Shown: positions 43,082 to 51,889 of the stretch, piece by piece | How positions within the stretch are numbered: the first letter of the stretch is position 1 | Layout of the letters: each line of letters starts with the position of its first letter | Assembly (NCBI RefSeq): GCF_001279005.1 | Contig: NZ_LGCN01000196.1 | Span: 186,001-250,000 of the forward strand | DNA length: 64,000 nt | Source: Streptomyces caelestis | GTDB lineage: Bacteria; Actinomycetota; Actinomycetes; Streptomycetales; Streptomycetaceae | Direction of reading: 5' to 3' | Program-made: the position numbers and the translations under genes | The notes under the pieces: model-generated | Databases searched by the model: none | Told to the model about the DNA's origin: nothing | The model's input: the letters and a program-made list of their open reading frames with translations, nothing else

Positions 43082-43972
43082 ATGACCGACAAGCTCACCG
43101 TCAGCGTCCTGGGTACCGGCATCATGGGCGCGGCGATGGCCCGCAGCCTCCTGCGCGCGGGGCACACCGTACGGGCCTGGAACCGCACCCGCGCCAAGGC
43201 CGAACCGCTCGCCGCCGACGGCGCGCGCATCGCCGGCACCCCCGCCGAGGCGGTCGAGTCCGCCGACGTGGTGCTGACCATGCTGTACGACGGCCCGGCC
43301 ACCCTGGAGACGATGCGCCAGGCCGCCCCCGCCCTGCGCGACGGGACCGTGTGGGCGCAGTCCACCACCGCGGGCATCGAGGGCGTCGCCGAACTGGCAG
43401 GTTTCGCCCGCGAGCACGGCCTGCTCTTCTACGACGCCCCGGTCCTGGGCACCCGTCAGCCCGCCGAGACCGGACAGCTGACCGTGCTCGCGGCCGGCCC
43501 CGCCGAGGGCCGGGACAGGGTGACCCCGGTGTTCGACGCCGTGGGCGCCCGCACCGTGTGGGCGGGGGAGGACGGCGCCACGGCCGCGGCGACCCGCCTG
43601 AAACTGGTCGCCAACAGCTGGGTGCTCGCCGCGACCACCGCCGCCGGTGAGGCCCTGGCCCTGGCCAAGGCACTCGACGTCGCACCGGACGGCTTCTTCG
43701 ACCTCATCGCCGGCGGTCCGCTCGACATGGGCTACCTGCACGCCAAGGCCGGGATGATCCTCGACGGGCGGCTGTCCCCGGCCCAGTTCGCCGTGACGAC
43801 CGCGGCGAAGGACGCCAGACTGATCGTGCGGGCCGGTGAACAGCACGGGGTCCGCCTGGACGTGGCCGCCGCGAGCGCCGAACGGTTCGAGCGGGCCGAC
43901 GCGCGGGGCCACGGCGACGAGGACATGGCCGCCGCCTACTACGCCAGTTTCGACGACGACCCGACCACCTGA
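43082..43972 (+). CDS. NAD(P)-dependent 3-hydroxyacid dehydrogenase family protein
   Basis: This 296-residue beta-hydroxyacid dehydrogenase family enzyme has a Rossmann loop VLGTGIMGAAMARSLLRAG, the substrate segment APVLGTRQPAETGQLTVLAAG and the catalytic lysine block TRLKLVANSWVLA. The all-helical C-terminal domain ends at residue ~285. Relatives oxidise 3-hydroxyisobutyrate, tartronate semialdehyde or sugar acids, or reduce imines. It follows the ROK regulator by 29 bases, so it may act in the sugar-acid pathway that the regulator senses. Confidence 0.92.
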   Translation: MTDKLTVSVLGTGIMGAAMARSLLRAGHTVRAWNRTRAKAEPLAADGARIAGTPAEAVESADVVLTMLYDGPATLETMRQAAPALRDGTVWAQSTTAGIEGVAELAGFAREHGLLFYDAPVLGTRQPAETGQLTVLAAGPAEGRDRVTPVFDAVGARTVWAGEDGATAAATRLKLVANSWVLAATTAAGEALALAKALDVAPDGFFDLIAGGPLDMGYLHAKAGMILDGRLSPAQFAVTTAAKDARLIVRAGEQHGVRLDVAAASAERFERADARGHGDEDMAAAYYASFDDDPTT

Positions 43973-44004
43973 TCGGCCGAGCCGCGAGCACGAAGGAGTC
44001 CGCA

Positions 44005-44424
44005 GTGTCCAAGCCCCCGCTTCCCCCCGAGGCGCAGGAACTGCTGCGCAAGCCCAACCCCTGCGTCATGGCCACGCTGCGCTCCGACGGCGCGCCCGTG
44101 TCCACCCCCACCTGGTACCTGTGGGAGGACGGCCGCGCGCTGATCAACTTCGACGAGGGCCGGGTGCGCCTGAAGCACGTCCGCCGTGACCCCCGCGTCA
44201 CCCTCACCGTCCTGGCCGGCGACGACTGGTACACCCATGTCACCCTGCTCGGCCGGGTGACCGAGATCTACGACGACGAGGACCTGGCCGACATCGACCG
44301 CCTCTCCCGGCACTACACCGGCAACCCGTACCCCGACCGGGAGCGGACGCGGGTCAGCGGCCGGCTCGAGGTCGAGCGCTGGCACGGCTGGGGCGCGATG
44401 AAGGACAGCGACCAGTCCGGCTGA
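44005..44424 (+). CDS. PPOX class F420-dependent oxidoreductase
   Basis: This 139-residue split beta-barrel flavin/deazaflavin reductase shows the family opening PCVMATLRSDGAPVSTPTWY, the middle block NFDEGRVRLKHVRRDPRVTL and a final HGWGAM. Many actinobacterial members use F420H2. GAAGGAG precedes the GTG at 44005. It sits 32 bases after the dehydrogenase and is closed by a hairpin, so it is the last gene of the ROK-led operon. The substrate is unknown. Confidence 0.9.
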   Translation: MSKPPLPPEAQELLRKPNPCVMATLRSDGAPVSTPTWYLWEDGRALINFDEGRVRLKHVRRDPRVTLTVLAGDDWYTHVTLLGRVTEIYDDEDLADIDRLSRHYTGNPYPDRERTRVSGRLEVERWHGWGAMKDSDQSG

Positions 44425-44433
44425 CCGCCCGCT

Positions 44434-44463
44434 CCGTGGCCGGCCCCCGGGGCCGGGCCACGG
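44434..44463. terminator. Hairpin terminator after the PPOX gene
   Basis: CCGTGGCC (44434-44441) pairs with GGCCACGG (44456-44463), and the stem continues through GGCCCC/GGGGCC with one bulged G. It lies about 10 bases after the stop codon. Confidence 0.75.
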
Positions 44464-44887
44464 CGAGGGCCCGGACGGGGTTCTCGGACAGGACGGGCGC
44501 CCCGGGGACTGACACGTGCGGCACGGCGCCGGGGACGGCGGGGACCGCGCTCGCCACTGACGCCCCCCGGGGCAGCCGGTTCCGCTCCGGGTGCCGACAC
44601 GTGCGGCACCCGGAAGACCGCGGCGTCCGTCCCGGGCGCGTCGTGTCCCCGGAACGAGAAGCGCGCCGGCTCCCGGCGGGCGGTGTCCGCGGCGGCCGCG
44701 GCGAGCGCCGCGCCGCCCCGGCCGCCCGCACCGTCGAGTGCTTCCCGGGGAACGCGGCCGTCCGTGGACTTTCCGCGGAGCGTACGCGGTGCCGCCGGGC
44801 GTACGACGAACCGGCCCCCTCGTGGGACGGCCCTCGGAGGCGTCGCGCAAGGAGCGACGAGGCAGCGCGTCCGAGGAGCCGACGATC
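44464..44887. other. Gap of about 420 bases without a supportable gene
   Basis: No frame gives a recognisable product. A 14-base direct repeat GACACGTGCGGCAC occurs at 44511-44524 and 44596-44609, of unknown meaning. The right end holds GAGGAGCC, which serves the SHOCT-type start at 44888. Confidence 0.45.
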
Positions 44888-45174
44888 ATGCGGACCCCGG
44901 CGGACTCCGGTGACGGCGGGCCCGGCCTGTGGATCCTGTTCCTCGCCCTGATCCGTCCCCTGGCCGTCGGCGGCGGCGTCGCCCTGCCGCGTCGCACGGT
45001 GGGGCGGGGACGCCGTGGCCCCGGGCCGGACGGCCCGAGGCGGAGGACGACTCGCCCCTCGCGGTGCTCGGTCGCCGCTTCGCCTCCGGCGAGATCGACG
45101 AGGACGAGTACCGGCGTCGGCTCTCGGTCCTGGACGAGCGGTTCGACCGGCGCGGCGAGGGGAGCGGGCGATGA
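44888..45174 (+). pseudogene. SHOCT-domain small membrane protein, apparent frameshift
   Basis: The N-terminus from the ATG at 44888 contains one membrane helix (GLWILFLALIRPLAVGGGVAL) and a basic linker. The SHOCT domain that should follow (SPLAVLGRRFASGEIDEDEY, then RRRLSVLDERF, ending at 45174) is in a different frame. The two halves are joined only if the frame shifts in the Gly/Arg linker near 44990-45035. Alternatively a GTG at 44929 could start the second frame, but it lacks a ribosome-binding site and would lose the membrane helix. A sequencing error is possible. Such proteins are short membrane-anchored oligomerisation modules of unclear role. Confidence 0.55.
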
Positions 45175-45221
45175 CCACGAGGAGCGCCGGTGCGTTCGCG
45201 GGGATCGTGGCGCGGGTGTGA
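45171..45221 (+). CDS. Very short ORF coupled to the SHOCT frame
   Basis: ATG at 45171 overlaps the TGA of the SHOCT frame (ATGA) and encodes 16 residues, TTRSAGAFAGIVARV after Met, before a TGA. Coupling geometry is good, but the peptide is too short to assign. It may be the stub of a decayed downstream gene. Confidence 0.2.
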   Translation: MTTRSAGAFAGIVARV

Positions 45222-45256
45222 GCCGGGGCGGGGCCGCGCGGCCCGGCGCTCGCGGG

Positions 45257-45282
45257 GCGCCTCCCTCAAGGGCGGGAGGCGC
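45257..45282. terminator. Hairpin between the SHOCT remnant and the convergent ATPase gene
   Basis: GCGCCTCCC (45257-45265) pairs with GGGAGGCGC (45274-45282) around an eight-base loop. It can serve the minus-strand gene ending at 45357 or the plus-strand remnant. Confidence 0.55.
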
Positions 45283-45356
45283 TCCGCCGCCGGGGGCGCC
45301 TCCCGGGCCCGCAGGGCGCCGAGACGGGCGCCGGCCGTCCGCGGATCGCGGAGCGG

Positions 45357-45902
45357 TCAGCCGGGGACGGCGGAGCGGGCCGGGGCCCGTTCGGAGTGGC
45401 GGTCCCCGGTGGTGCGTTCCACGAGGGCGACCTCCGCGAAGCGGTGGTCGGCGGGCTCACCGGCCGTGATCCGCGGCCGCCGGTCCCAGGCGGGCGCGGC
45501 GGCCGCGGCCGGCGTCGGCAGGGTGAACCACACGATCTTGCCGGACGCGCCGTCCGGCACCGCGCCCCAGCTCTCGCTCATCGCGGCGACCATCGCCAGC
45601 CCGCGCCCGCACGTGGCGAGCGGGCTGGCGTCCGCCACGACCGGCAGGCGCGGGTCGTGGTCGCGCACCGAGACCTTGAGCCGGTCGAGCAGCAGCTCGA
45701 TCTCGACGGTGCACGTCTTGTCGGGCAGGGCGTGCCGGTGGACGTTGGACAACAACTCCGTGACGCCGAGCGAGGCCCGGTCTATCAACGAGTCCATGTG
45801 CCAGTAGCGCAACTGCGCAGATACGATTCTGCGGACCTGGCCGATCCGCGACGGCAGGGCTTGGAGCTCCACCGCGCAGTGCCTGCTTGGGTGAGTGATC
45901 AC
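45357..45902 (-). CDS. ATP-binding protein, anti-sigma-factor (RsbW-like) kinase type
   Basis: This 181-residue stand-alone GHKL ATPase is one of the many RsbW/SpoIIAB-like proteins in Streptomyces that bind anti-anti-sigma factors or sigma factors. Visible blocks are CAVELQALPSRIGQVRRIVSA, the N-box ASLGVTELLSNVHRHA, DHDPRLPVV (G1-type Asp) and CGRGLAMVAAMSESWGAV (G2 glycine loop). The GTG at 45902 is used because homology starts at ITHPSRHC. The C-terminal 45 residues are a variable polar tail. No cognate sigma factor is adjacent. Confidence 0.88.
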   Translation of the reverse strand: MITHPSRHCAVELQALPSRIGQVRRIVSAQLRYWHMDSLIDRASLGVTELLSNVHRHALPDKTCTVEIELLLDRLKVSVRDHDPRLPVVADASPLATCGRGLAMVAAMSESWGAVPDGASGKIVWFTLPTPAAAAAPAWDRRPRITAGEPADHRFAEVALVERTTGDRHSERAPARSAVPG

Positions 45903-46085
45903 GGCTGCGACTCCCCGACGTGAGGTCCGGAAGAACACGGAAGACGGATCCAGCAGGGCGCCTGCGTGACGCTGCCGCCTGCTGTCGTGGCCGGCGGGCT
46001 GGTTCGCAGCGTTATCGCCGGTAAACCCAGAGTGACGTGAGACCAGCGTGGCGCACGAGGTGAAGTGACGCAAGTCACGGGCATC

Positions 46086-46409
46086 TCAGGCGCCGCGCCC
46101 CGACGCCCGGCGTACGGCCTCGATGAAACGGCGGGCGGCCGGCGGGCCGGGTTCGCCCGGCGCGGGCTCGTGGTCGCCCAGGGTCAGCGAGTACCGCTTG
46201 CCGTTGAGGTCCGCGAGCGCCCGGTCCTCGGGTGCGAACCAGGGCCTGGACGCCCGTACCGCCTGCACCGGCGCGCTGTCGATCTCGCTGCCGTAGCTGG
46301 TGAGCAGCTCCAGTCGGCCCTCGCTGATCCGGACCTGGCCGGCCCGGGTGAGCGAACGCAGCCGCTTGCCGATCCGCACGCCCGTGGCCGTGAACTCCGG
46401 CTCCGCCAT
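46086..46409 (-). CDS. Conserved Streptomyces protein of unknown function, 107 residues
   Basis: This is a short soluble protein with a beta-rich centre (TGVRIGKRLRSLTRAGQVRI, LELLTSYGSEIDSAPVQAVR, LNGKRYSLTLGDHE) and a C-terminal helix (RRFIEAVRRASG). It has the length and even composition of a conserved single-domain protein. I do not recognise a named family. It may be a PH-like fold, judging by the strand pattern ended by a helix. AAGGGGGCGG precedes the ATG. It points toward the ATPase gene 183 bases away on the same strand, with little sign of co-transcription. Confidence 0.75.
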   Translation of the reverse strand: MAEPEFTATGVRIGKRLRSLTRAGQVRISEGRLELLTSYGSEIDSAPVQAVRASRPWFAPEDRALADLNGKRYSLTLGDHEPAPGEPGPPAARRFIEAVRRASGRGA

Positions 46410-46740
46410 GCCGCCCGCCCCCTTGTGCGCGTCGGTGTGCCGGACCGTGCTCCACGGGCCGGCTCCTGCCCAGCTCCAGTGTGCCCCCGTACGGGGCCCT
46501 GCTCACGCCGGTGCAGTCTGCCCGCACCCGCCGCCGAGCACCAGTGCGCGCACCTTTGTTCCCCGGGCCCGGGGAGCACTCGCGCCCGTGCGCCCCCCTG
46601 TCGCCCCCTGCGCTCCCCAGGGGTGCCTTTGAGTGGCTCAAAGGAGTGTTTATGCAGGTGAGAGGGGGTGCGGAGGGTGCCTATGATCGGGGTGCCGACC
46701 GCGCGGGACGCCGTCGGCGCTCAGCGTAAGGAGCCCCGCC
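46410..46740. promoter_or_regulatory. Leader region of the cysteine desulfhydrase-like gene
   Basis: This 331-base region contains CCTTTGAGtggCTCAAAGG, a perfect 8-base-arm palindrome at 46626-46644. Its right arm includes the AAGGAG ribosome-binding site of a 25-codon leader ORF. TATGAT at 46680-46685 is a -10-like hexamer. The GC-rich left part shows no gene. Confidence 0.55.
46652..46729 (+). CDS. Possible 25-codon leader peptide
   Basis: ATG at 46652 is preceded by AAAGGAG at an ideal distance and encodes [16 protein letters not shown] after Met, then Ala-Gly and an Arg-rich end, stopping at TAA 46727-46729. The stop lies inside the AAGGAG that serves the downstream enzyme, so ribosome movement on this ORF could affect translation of the next gene. 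There is no cysteine codon run and no homology that I recognise. It could be chance. Confidence 0.35.
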   Translation: MQVRGGAEGAYDRGADRAGRRRRSA

Positions 46741-47865
46741 GTGAGCACTCCCCGACAGACCCCGACCGGCGCCACCCTCGACGTCGACCACAGCGACGCC
46801 GCCTACCGGTCCTGGCTGAAAGAGGCCGTGCGCAGGGTGCAGGCCGACGCCAACCGCTCGGCCGACACCCACCTGCTGCGCTTTCCGCTGCCCGAGCGGT
46901 GGGGCATCGACCTCTACCTGAAGGACGAGTCGACCCACCCGACCGGCAGCCTCAAGCACCGGCTGGCCCGTTCGCTCTTCCTCTACGGGCTCTGCAACGG
47001 CTGGATCCGTCCGGGCCGCCCGGTGATCGAGGCGTCCAGCGGTTCCACGGCCGTGTCGGAGGCGTACTTCGCGAAGCTGATCGGCGTGCCCTTCATCGCC
47101 GTCATGCCGCGCACGACGAGCGCCGAGAAGTGCCGCCTGATCGAGTTCCACGGCGGCCGGTGCCACTTCGTGGACGACCCCCGCACGATGTACGAGGCGT
47201 CCGCCGCCCTCGCGGCGGAGACCGGCGGCCACTACATGGACCAGTTCACCTACGCGGAGCGGGCCACGGACTGGCGGGGCAACAACAACATCGCCGAATC
47301 GATCTTCCGCCAGCTGGAGCTGGAGCGCTTCCCGGAACCCGCGTGGATCGTCGCCACGGCCGGCACCGGCGGCACCTCGGCGACCCTCGCGCGCTACGTC
47401 CACTACATGCAGTACGACACCCGCATCTGTGTCGCCGACCCGGAGAACTCGTGCTTCTTCCAGGGCTGGACCACCGGCGATCCGGACGTCGCCTGCGACC
47501 GCGGCTCCCGTATCGAGGGCATCGGCCGGCCCCGTATGGAGCCGAGCTTCGTGCCCGGCGCGATCGACCGGATGATGAAGGTGCCCGACGCGGCCAGTGT
47601 CGCCGCCGTGCGGGCCCTGGAGCGGGTCATCGGCCGCAAGGCGGGCGGCTCCACCGGCACCGGGCTGTGGAGCGCGCTGAAACTGGTCGCGGAGATGGTC
47701 GCGGAGGGCAGGCGGGGGAGTCTGGTGACGCTGCTGTGCGATCCCGGGGACCGGTACCTGGACAAGTACTACTCGGACGCCTGGCTGGCCGGGCAGGGCT
47801 TGGACATCGCGCCGTACACGGCGGCGATCGAGTCCCTGCTGCGGACCGGCGTCTGGCCCGACTGA
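46741..47865 (+). CDS. PLP-dependent cysteine desulfhydrase/synthase family protein (Cds1-like)
   Basis: This 374-residue fold-type II PLP enzyme resembles mycobacterial Cds1, which splits cysteine to pyruvate, ammonia and H2S. The PLP lysine lies in [13 protein letters not shown] near residue 71. The phosphate-binding loop is seen in [18 protein letters not shown] near 205, and the substrate loop is [14 protein letters not shown]. The protein opens with a distinctive helix [22 protein letters not shown] that ordinary cysteine synthases lack. AAGGAG lies eight bases before the GTG. It follows a conserved-looking palindrome and a leader ORF. It probably works in sulfur and redox balance. Confidence 0.88.
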   Translation: MSTPRQTPTGATLDVDHSDAAYRSWLKEAVRRVQADANRSADTHLLRFPLPERWGIDLYLKDESTHPTGSLKHRLARSLFLYGLCNGWIRPGRPVIEASSGSTAVSEAYFAKLIGVPFIAVMPRTTSAEKCRLIEFHGGRCHFVDDPRTMYEASAALAAETGGHYMDQFTYAERATDWRGNNNIAESIFRQLELERFPEPAWIVATAGTGGTSATLARYVHYMQYDTRICVADPENSCFFQGWTTGDPDVACDRGSRIEGIGRPRMEPSFVPGAIDRMMKVPDAASVAAVRALERVIGRKAGGSTGTGLWSALKLVAEMVAEGRRGSLVTLLCDPGDRYLDKYYSDAWLAGQGLDIAPYTAAIESLLRTGVWPD

Positions 47866-47884
47866 GGGCCGCCCGCGAGCCGGC

Positions 47885-48313
47885 GGGCCGGCGAGGTCAC
47901 CGCGGGGCGGAACGTCCGCCGCGGTCCCGGCCGGGCGGCCCTCGGCAGGAGACGGCACGGGCGCCGTGCCGTCGGCCGCGAACGTCCACGGCGTCCGCGT
48001 GCCCGCCCCGGCCGGGGCGGGCCGCCGCTCCTCGGCCGGGGCACGGGCGCCCGGCGCGTTCGTCACGCCGACGCGGTAGGCGTACCCCTCGGGCTCCTCG
48101 CTCACGAGGTCCGTCTCGCGGAAGCGGGCGTCGCCCCGGAGCCGGATCCCGCGTCCCGCGCCGTCGTCGAGCGGGCGGGGCGGCGTGACCGGCCGGACCA
48201 CTCCGTCCGGCCGGTCGCGTCCTTCGCGAGCGCGCGGTGGACGGACCCCGGCGCGACGGCGGTCTTCCGCCCGAAGACCGGACGTACGGGCGCGGTCCGG
48301 ACGAACTCGTGCC
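47885..48313 (-). pseudogene. Decayed SRPBCC (polyketide cyclase/START-like) gene
   Basis: On the minus strand, HEFVRTAPVRPVFGRKTAVA, then the block HRALAKDATGRTEW (about 48313-48205), resembles the opening of SRPBCC proteins. The continuation is shifted: RPLDDGAGRGIRLRGDARF, RETDLVSEEPEGYAYRVGV, TNAPGARAPAEERRPAPAG and WTFAADGTAP lie in another frame down to about 47955. The expected C-terminal helix is replaced by a third frame. At least two frameshifts and several non-conservative changes (EEWRL to EERRP) mark it as a pseudogene. The start cannot be located. The comparison is with my memory of the family. Confidence 0.6.
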
Positions 48314-48393
48314 CCGCGGGGCGTGGACGGCGGGCCGCGGACGTGACCCCCTGGACGGAGACCGGACCCGGCGGTGGACGGGCCGGAGGCCCG

Positions 48394-49233
48394 TCAGACG
48401 TCCGCGGCCTTCGAGGACGCCTCGGGCTCGCCCGCCACCACCAGCCGCCGCAGATGCTCGGACACCTCCGCGCGTGCCCCCGCGGGCAGCCCGGAGTCCG
48501 TCACCAGGGTGTCGACCTGCTCCAGGGAGGCGAACGAACTCAGCCCCACCGTGCCCCACTTGGTGTGGTCGGCGACCACGACCACCCGCCGGGCCGACTG
48601 CACCAGACGCCGGTTGGTCTCCGCCTCCGCGAGGTTCGGCGTCGACAGTCCCGCCTCCACCGATATGCCGTGCACCCCGAGGAACAGCAGGTCGAAGTGG
48701 AGCGCCGCGATCGCCTGGTCGGCCACCGGCCCCACCAGCGAGTCGGACGGCGTGCGCACCCCGCCGGTCAGGACGACCGTGGCCGCGCCCTGTCGGGTCC
48801 CCGACGTGCGCTGCGCGGCGTGGAACACATCGGCCACCCGCACCGAGTTGGTGACCACCGTGAGGTCGGGGACGTCGATCAGCCGGTGCGCCAGCGCGAA
48901 CGTCGTCGTACCACCCGAGAGCGCGATCGCCGCGCCGGGGGAGACCAGTTCGGCCGCCGCCCGCGCGATGTCCTCCTTGGCGGTCGGCTCCAGGCCCGAC
49001 TTGGCCTCGAACCCGGGCTCGTGCGTACTCGCCTCCACCACCGGGACCGCGCCGCCGTGCACCTTCTCCAGCACGCCCTGCCGGGCCAGCGCGTCGAGGT
49101 CGCGGCGGACCGTCATGTCCGACACGCCGAGCTTGCGGGTCAGCTCGTTGACCCGGACCCCGCCCCGGCGCCGGACCTCGTCGAGGATCAGGGTGCGCCG
49201 CTGCTCCGCGAGCAGGTTCTGATTCTCGCTCAC
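48394..49233 (-). CDS. DeoR/GlpR family transcriptional regulator
   Basis: This 279-residue sugar-phosphate-responsive repressor has the helix-turn-helix VRVNELTRKLGVSDMTVRRDLDAL near residue 30. The DeoR ligand domain has EKVHGGAVP, SGGTTTFALAHRL, TVVTNSVRVADVF, VVLTGGVRTPSDSLVGP and VVVVADHTKWGTVGLSSFASL. The GTG at 49233 has GGAG five bases upstream. It is isolated: the neighbours are a pseudogene and a divergent membrane hydrolase, so its regulon is elsewhere or lost. Confidence 0.92.
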   Translation of the reverse strand: MSENQNLLAEQRRTLILDEVRRRGGVRVNELTRKLGVSDMTVRRDLDALARQGVLEKVHGGAVPVVEASTHEPGFEAKSGLEPTAKEDIARAAAELVSPGAAIALSGGTTTFALAHRLIDVPDLTVVTNSVRVADVFHAAQRTSGTRQGAATVVLTGGVRTPSDSLVGPVADQAIAALHFDLLFLGVHGISVEAGLSTPNLAEAETNRRLVQSARRVVVVADHTKWGTVGLSSFASLEQVDTLVTDSGLPAGARAEVSEHLRRLVVAGEPEASSKAADV

Positions 49234-49519
49234 GTACGCTCCGGTCCTTTCGCCGCAAACCGCCCGACCCGCCCCGCACTCTCCGCGACGAGCGGGTTTC
49301 CGCCCGTCATCGGTGCGCGGGCGTCCCATCCTCGCACGCCGTGCCCCGGCCGGCGTCACCAGTGTCTCGTCGCGCTCATGTCATTGACGCCCCGCATGCC
49401 GCTTGCCCGTCGCACGGAACGGGGAGATTACGTGACGAGAGGCGCGGGCCGTTCCGCCGCGGGCGGTCCCGTGCCCGCACGGACGGAGCCGACGGGGCGT
49501 CACGGGGGAGGTGCGAAGC
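49234..49519. promoter_or_regulatory. Divergent intergenic region, DeoR gene and membrane hydrolase
   Basis: This is 286 bases without a convincing gene. A GTG at 49431 preceded by GGGGAGATTAC opens a frame to 49680, but the product is Arg/Gly-rich and overlaps the hydrolase by 160 bases. GTCATTGACGCCCC near 49380 could be a -35 element. No clear operator is seen. Confidence 0.4.
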
Positions 49520-51889
49520 ATGGGGAACGCGCAGCCGCACGGACCGGCCGAGGGTACCGAGGGACCCGCGACGCGGCCCGGGGAGCCCGGGACCTCCTTG
49601 GAACTCCTGGTCCACGGAGTGGGCGGCACCACCCCCGAGGAGATGCTCGACGATCCGCGCACGGTCCGGATCACCGGTGACGACATCGCCGCCGTGTTCC
49701 GCCGCGCCGACGACGTCGACGCGGAGCGGCGACCCGCCGGACGACGCGAGGGGCCCGTCCCCGAGGCCTACGTCTGGTGCAACCTCACCTCCGGGAACGG
49801 CACCCGCGCCCTGTGGCTGCTGCTGCTCCCCTTCATGGTGGTCAACCTCGCCCACTGGATGCGCCCCACCGCCCACGGTCGCCGGCGCACGGTCCGGCTG
49901 TACGGGCTGCTGGTGCGGCTGACCGGACTGAGCCTGACGGTGCTGCTCGTCGCGGCCGCCTGCGAGGTCGCCCTCGACCTGGCCGCCTGGCAGTGCGCGG
50001 GCACGCACGCGTGCGCCGCACGGCACTCCTGGCTCGGCTTCCTCTCGCCCCGGGCGTCCGACGGCGGCTGGTGGAGCACACCGGGCCGCAGGCTGGCGCT
50101 CGCCTCCCTGGTGCCCGCCGCCCTCACCGGCCTGCTGTGGTTCCTGTCCCTGCGCACCTGGAGCGCCTACGAGTCCCAGCAGCCGATGACCCACGAGCCC
50201 GGGCCCGAGGAGGGGGACGGGCACACCGCACTGGGCCGGCCCGGCTTCTGGTACGGCCGGCGCCTGGTCGCCCGGCTGCGCGCCGCGCACACCGCCGCCG
50301 GACTGCTGACGGTCGCCGCCGCGGTCGGCTCCGCCGCCGCCCGCCACGACCGCGGGCCGGGCGGCCCGGTCGTCCTGGGCGTCCTCGGGATCCTCCTGGA
50401 GACGGCGCTGGCCGTCGGGGCGGGCGTCGTGGTGGCGGTGGTGTGCCGCCGGGGCCGCACCGAACGCCGTCTGGACGGCGAACTCGACCGGCGCCTGGTG
50501 CGGTGCCTGCCGCTCGCCGCGCTCGTCCTGCTCGCCCTCACCCTGCTCTACGCCGGGTGGGAGCGCCCCGGCTGGGAGTCGGCGGGCAGGCTGCCGGGCG
50601 ACGTCACCTTCGGCGCCCTCGCCCTCGCCCAGGGCCTGCTGGTGATCGTGCTCGCCGGAGTCGCCCACAGCCTGCACCGCACCGACCCCGACCGGCGCGC
50701 CGCGATGCGCGGCCTGGCCGGGCCGGCGGTCGCCATGCTCGCCTGCGCGCTGGGCGGCGTCATGTCCGGCGGCGTCTCCCAGCGGGTCTCCGACTGGCTG
50801 GACGGCACCGGGACCTCGATCCCCGGCCCGCCGGTGCTGCTCACCTGGCAGGCGTCCGTGATCCCGCCGCTGCTCCTGCTGCTGCTGGTGCTGTGCGGCT
50901 GGCTCGCCCGGCGCGCCTGGCGCATCGCCCGGGGGGAGCGCGCCGCCGTGGAACGCGAGTACCCCGGCGAGACGGGCGACCCCGGCCGCACCCGCCGCAT
51001 CGCCTCCGTGCGCGCCGTGGCCGCGCTCACCGACCGCGGACCGCGCGTCCTCGCCGTCACCTCCGCCGCGACCCTGCTGCTGGGCGCCGCCGCCCTCGTC
51101 GGCGCCCTGACCACCGACGAGACACCCAGCGAGGCGACGCGGGACTCGTACGCCGTGGTCCACGGCGCCGCCGAGACCGCGCAGGCGCTGGGCTCCTGGC
51201 TGATCGGACTCGGCTTCGTCCTCTTCGTCACCTGGGGCCGCCGCGCCTACAAGGACGCCTCCGCGCGGCGCACCATCGGCATCCTGTGGGACGTCGGCAC
51301 CTTCTGGCCGCGCGCCGCGCACCCCTTCGCGCCGCCCTGCTACGCCGAGCGCGCGGTGCCCGACCTGACCTGGCGCATCGCCACCTGGACCCGGGCCACC
51401 GGCGGCCGGCTGGTGATCTCCGGCCACTCCCAGGGCAGCGTCCTCGCCGCCGCCACGGCCTGGCAGCTCCCGCGGTCCACCCGCAGACGCGTCGCGCTGC
51501 TGACCTACGGCTCCCCGCTGGAGCGGCTGTACGGCCGCTGGTTCCCCGCCCACTTCGGACCGGACGCGCTCAGCTCCCTGCACCGGGAGGTCGACTGCTG
51601 GCGCAACCTCCACCGGCGCACCGACCCCATCGGCGGCCCGATGCGGCTGCCCGGCGATCGCGGCCCCGACGTGGACCGCCCCGCGCTCAAGGACCCCCTC
51701 GCCTACGGCCGCACCGAGACCCACCCCCTGCCCGCGCCGATCCTCGGCCACTCCGGCTACCAGACCGACCCGGCGTTCGCCGAGGAACGCCGCCGCCTCC
51801 TCGCCCGTCTGCGTCCCGAGGTGCCGGCGCCCCGGCACGCGGGGGAGCCCGACGGCGCTCAGGGCAGCACGGGCAGGTCCTCGGCGTAG
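49520..51889 (+). CDS. Large multi-pass membrane protein with serine-hydrolase domain
   Basis: This 789-residue protein is mostly membrane-spanning. A cytosolic-like start contains [18 protein letters not shown], resembling the oxyanion region of lipases, and near residue 630 is [17 protein letters not shown], the GxSxG nucleophile elbow of an alpha/beta hydrolase. Between them are about ten hydrophobic helices (for example [57 protein letters not shown]). Split placement of the hydrolase elements around a membrane core is unusual. The substrate, perhaps a lipid or an intramembrane ester, is unknown. Its 3' end overlaps the convergent beta-helix/AAA gene by 31 bases. GGGGGAGGTG precedes the ATG. 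Confidence 0.85.
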   Translation: MGNAQPHGPAEGTEGPATRPGEPGTSLELLVHGVGGTTPEEMLDDPRTVRITGDDIAAVFRRADDVDAERRPAGRREGPVPEAYVWCNLTSGNGTRALWLLLLPFMVVNLAHWMRPTAHGRRRTVRLYGLLVRLTGLSLTVLLVAAACEVALDLAAWQCAGTHACAARHSWLGFLSPRASDGGWWSTPGRRLALASLVPAALTGLLWFLSLRTWSAYESQQPMTHEPGPEEGDGHTALGRPGFWYGRRLVARLRAAHTAAGLLTVAAAVGSAAARHDRGPGGPVVLGVLGILLETALAVGAGVVVAVVCRRGRTERRLDGELDRRLVRCLPLAALVLLALTLLYAGWERPGWESAGRLPGDVTFGALALAQGLLVIVLAGVAHSLHRTDPDRRAAMRGLAGPAVAMLACALGGVMSGGVSQRVSDWLDGTGTSIPGPPVLLTWQASVIPPLLLLLLVLCGWLARRAWRIARGERAAVEREYPGETGDPGRTRRIASVRAVAALTDRGPRVLAVTSAATLLLGAAALVGALTTDETPSEATRDSYAVVHGAAETAQALGSWLIGLGFVLFVTWGRRAYKDASARRTIGILWDVGTFWPRAAHPFAPPCYAERAVPDLTWRIATWTRATGGRLVISGHSQGSVLAAATAWQLPRSTRRRVALLTYGSPLERLYGRWFPAHFGPDALSSLHREVDCWRNLHRRTDPIGGPMRLPGDRGPDVDRPALKDPLAYGRTETHPLPAPILGHSGYQTDPAFAEERRRLLARLRPEVPAPRHAGEPDGAQGSTGRSSA

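Noticed and set aside
44511..44609. Direct repeat GACACGTGCGGCAC as an attachment-site pair
   Set aside because: The copies are only 85 bases apart, with no integrase or foreign cargo between them.
49431..49680. Short plus-strand ORF with GGGGAGATTAC before a GTG
   Set aside because: Arg/Gly-rich product that overlaps the membrane hydrolase by 160 bases. The hydrolase start at 49520 has family-like sequence and its own GGGGGAGGTG.
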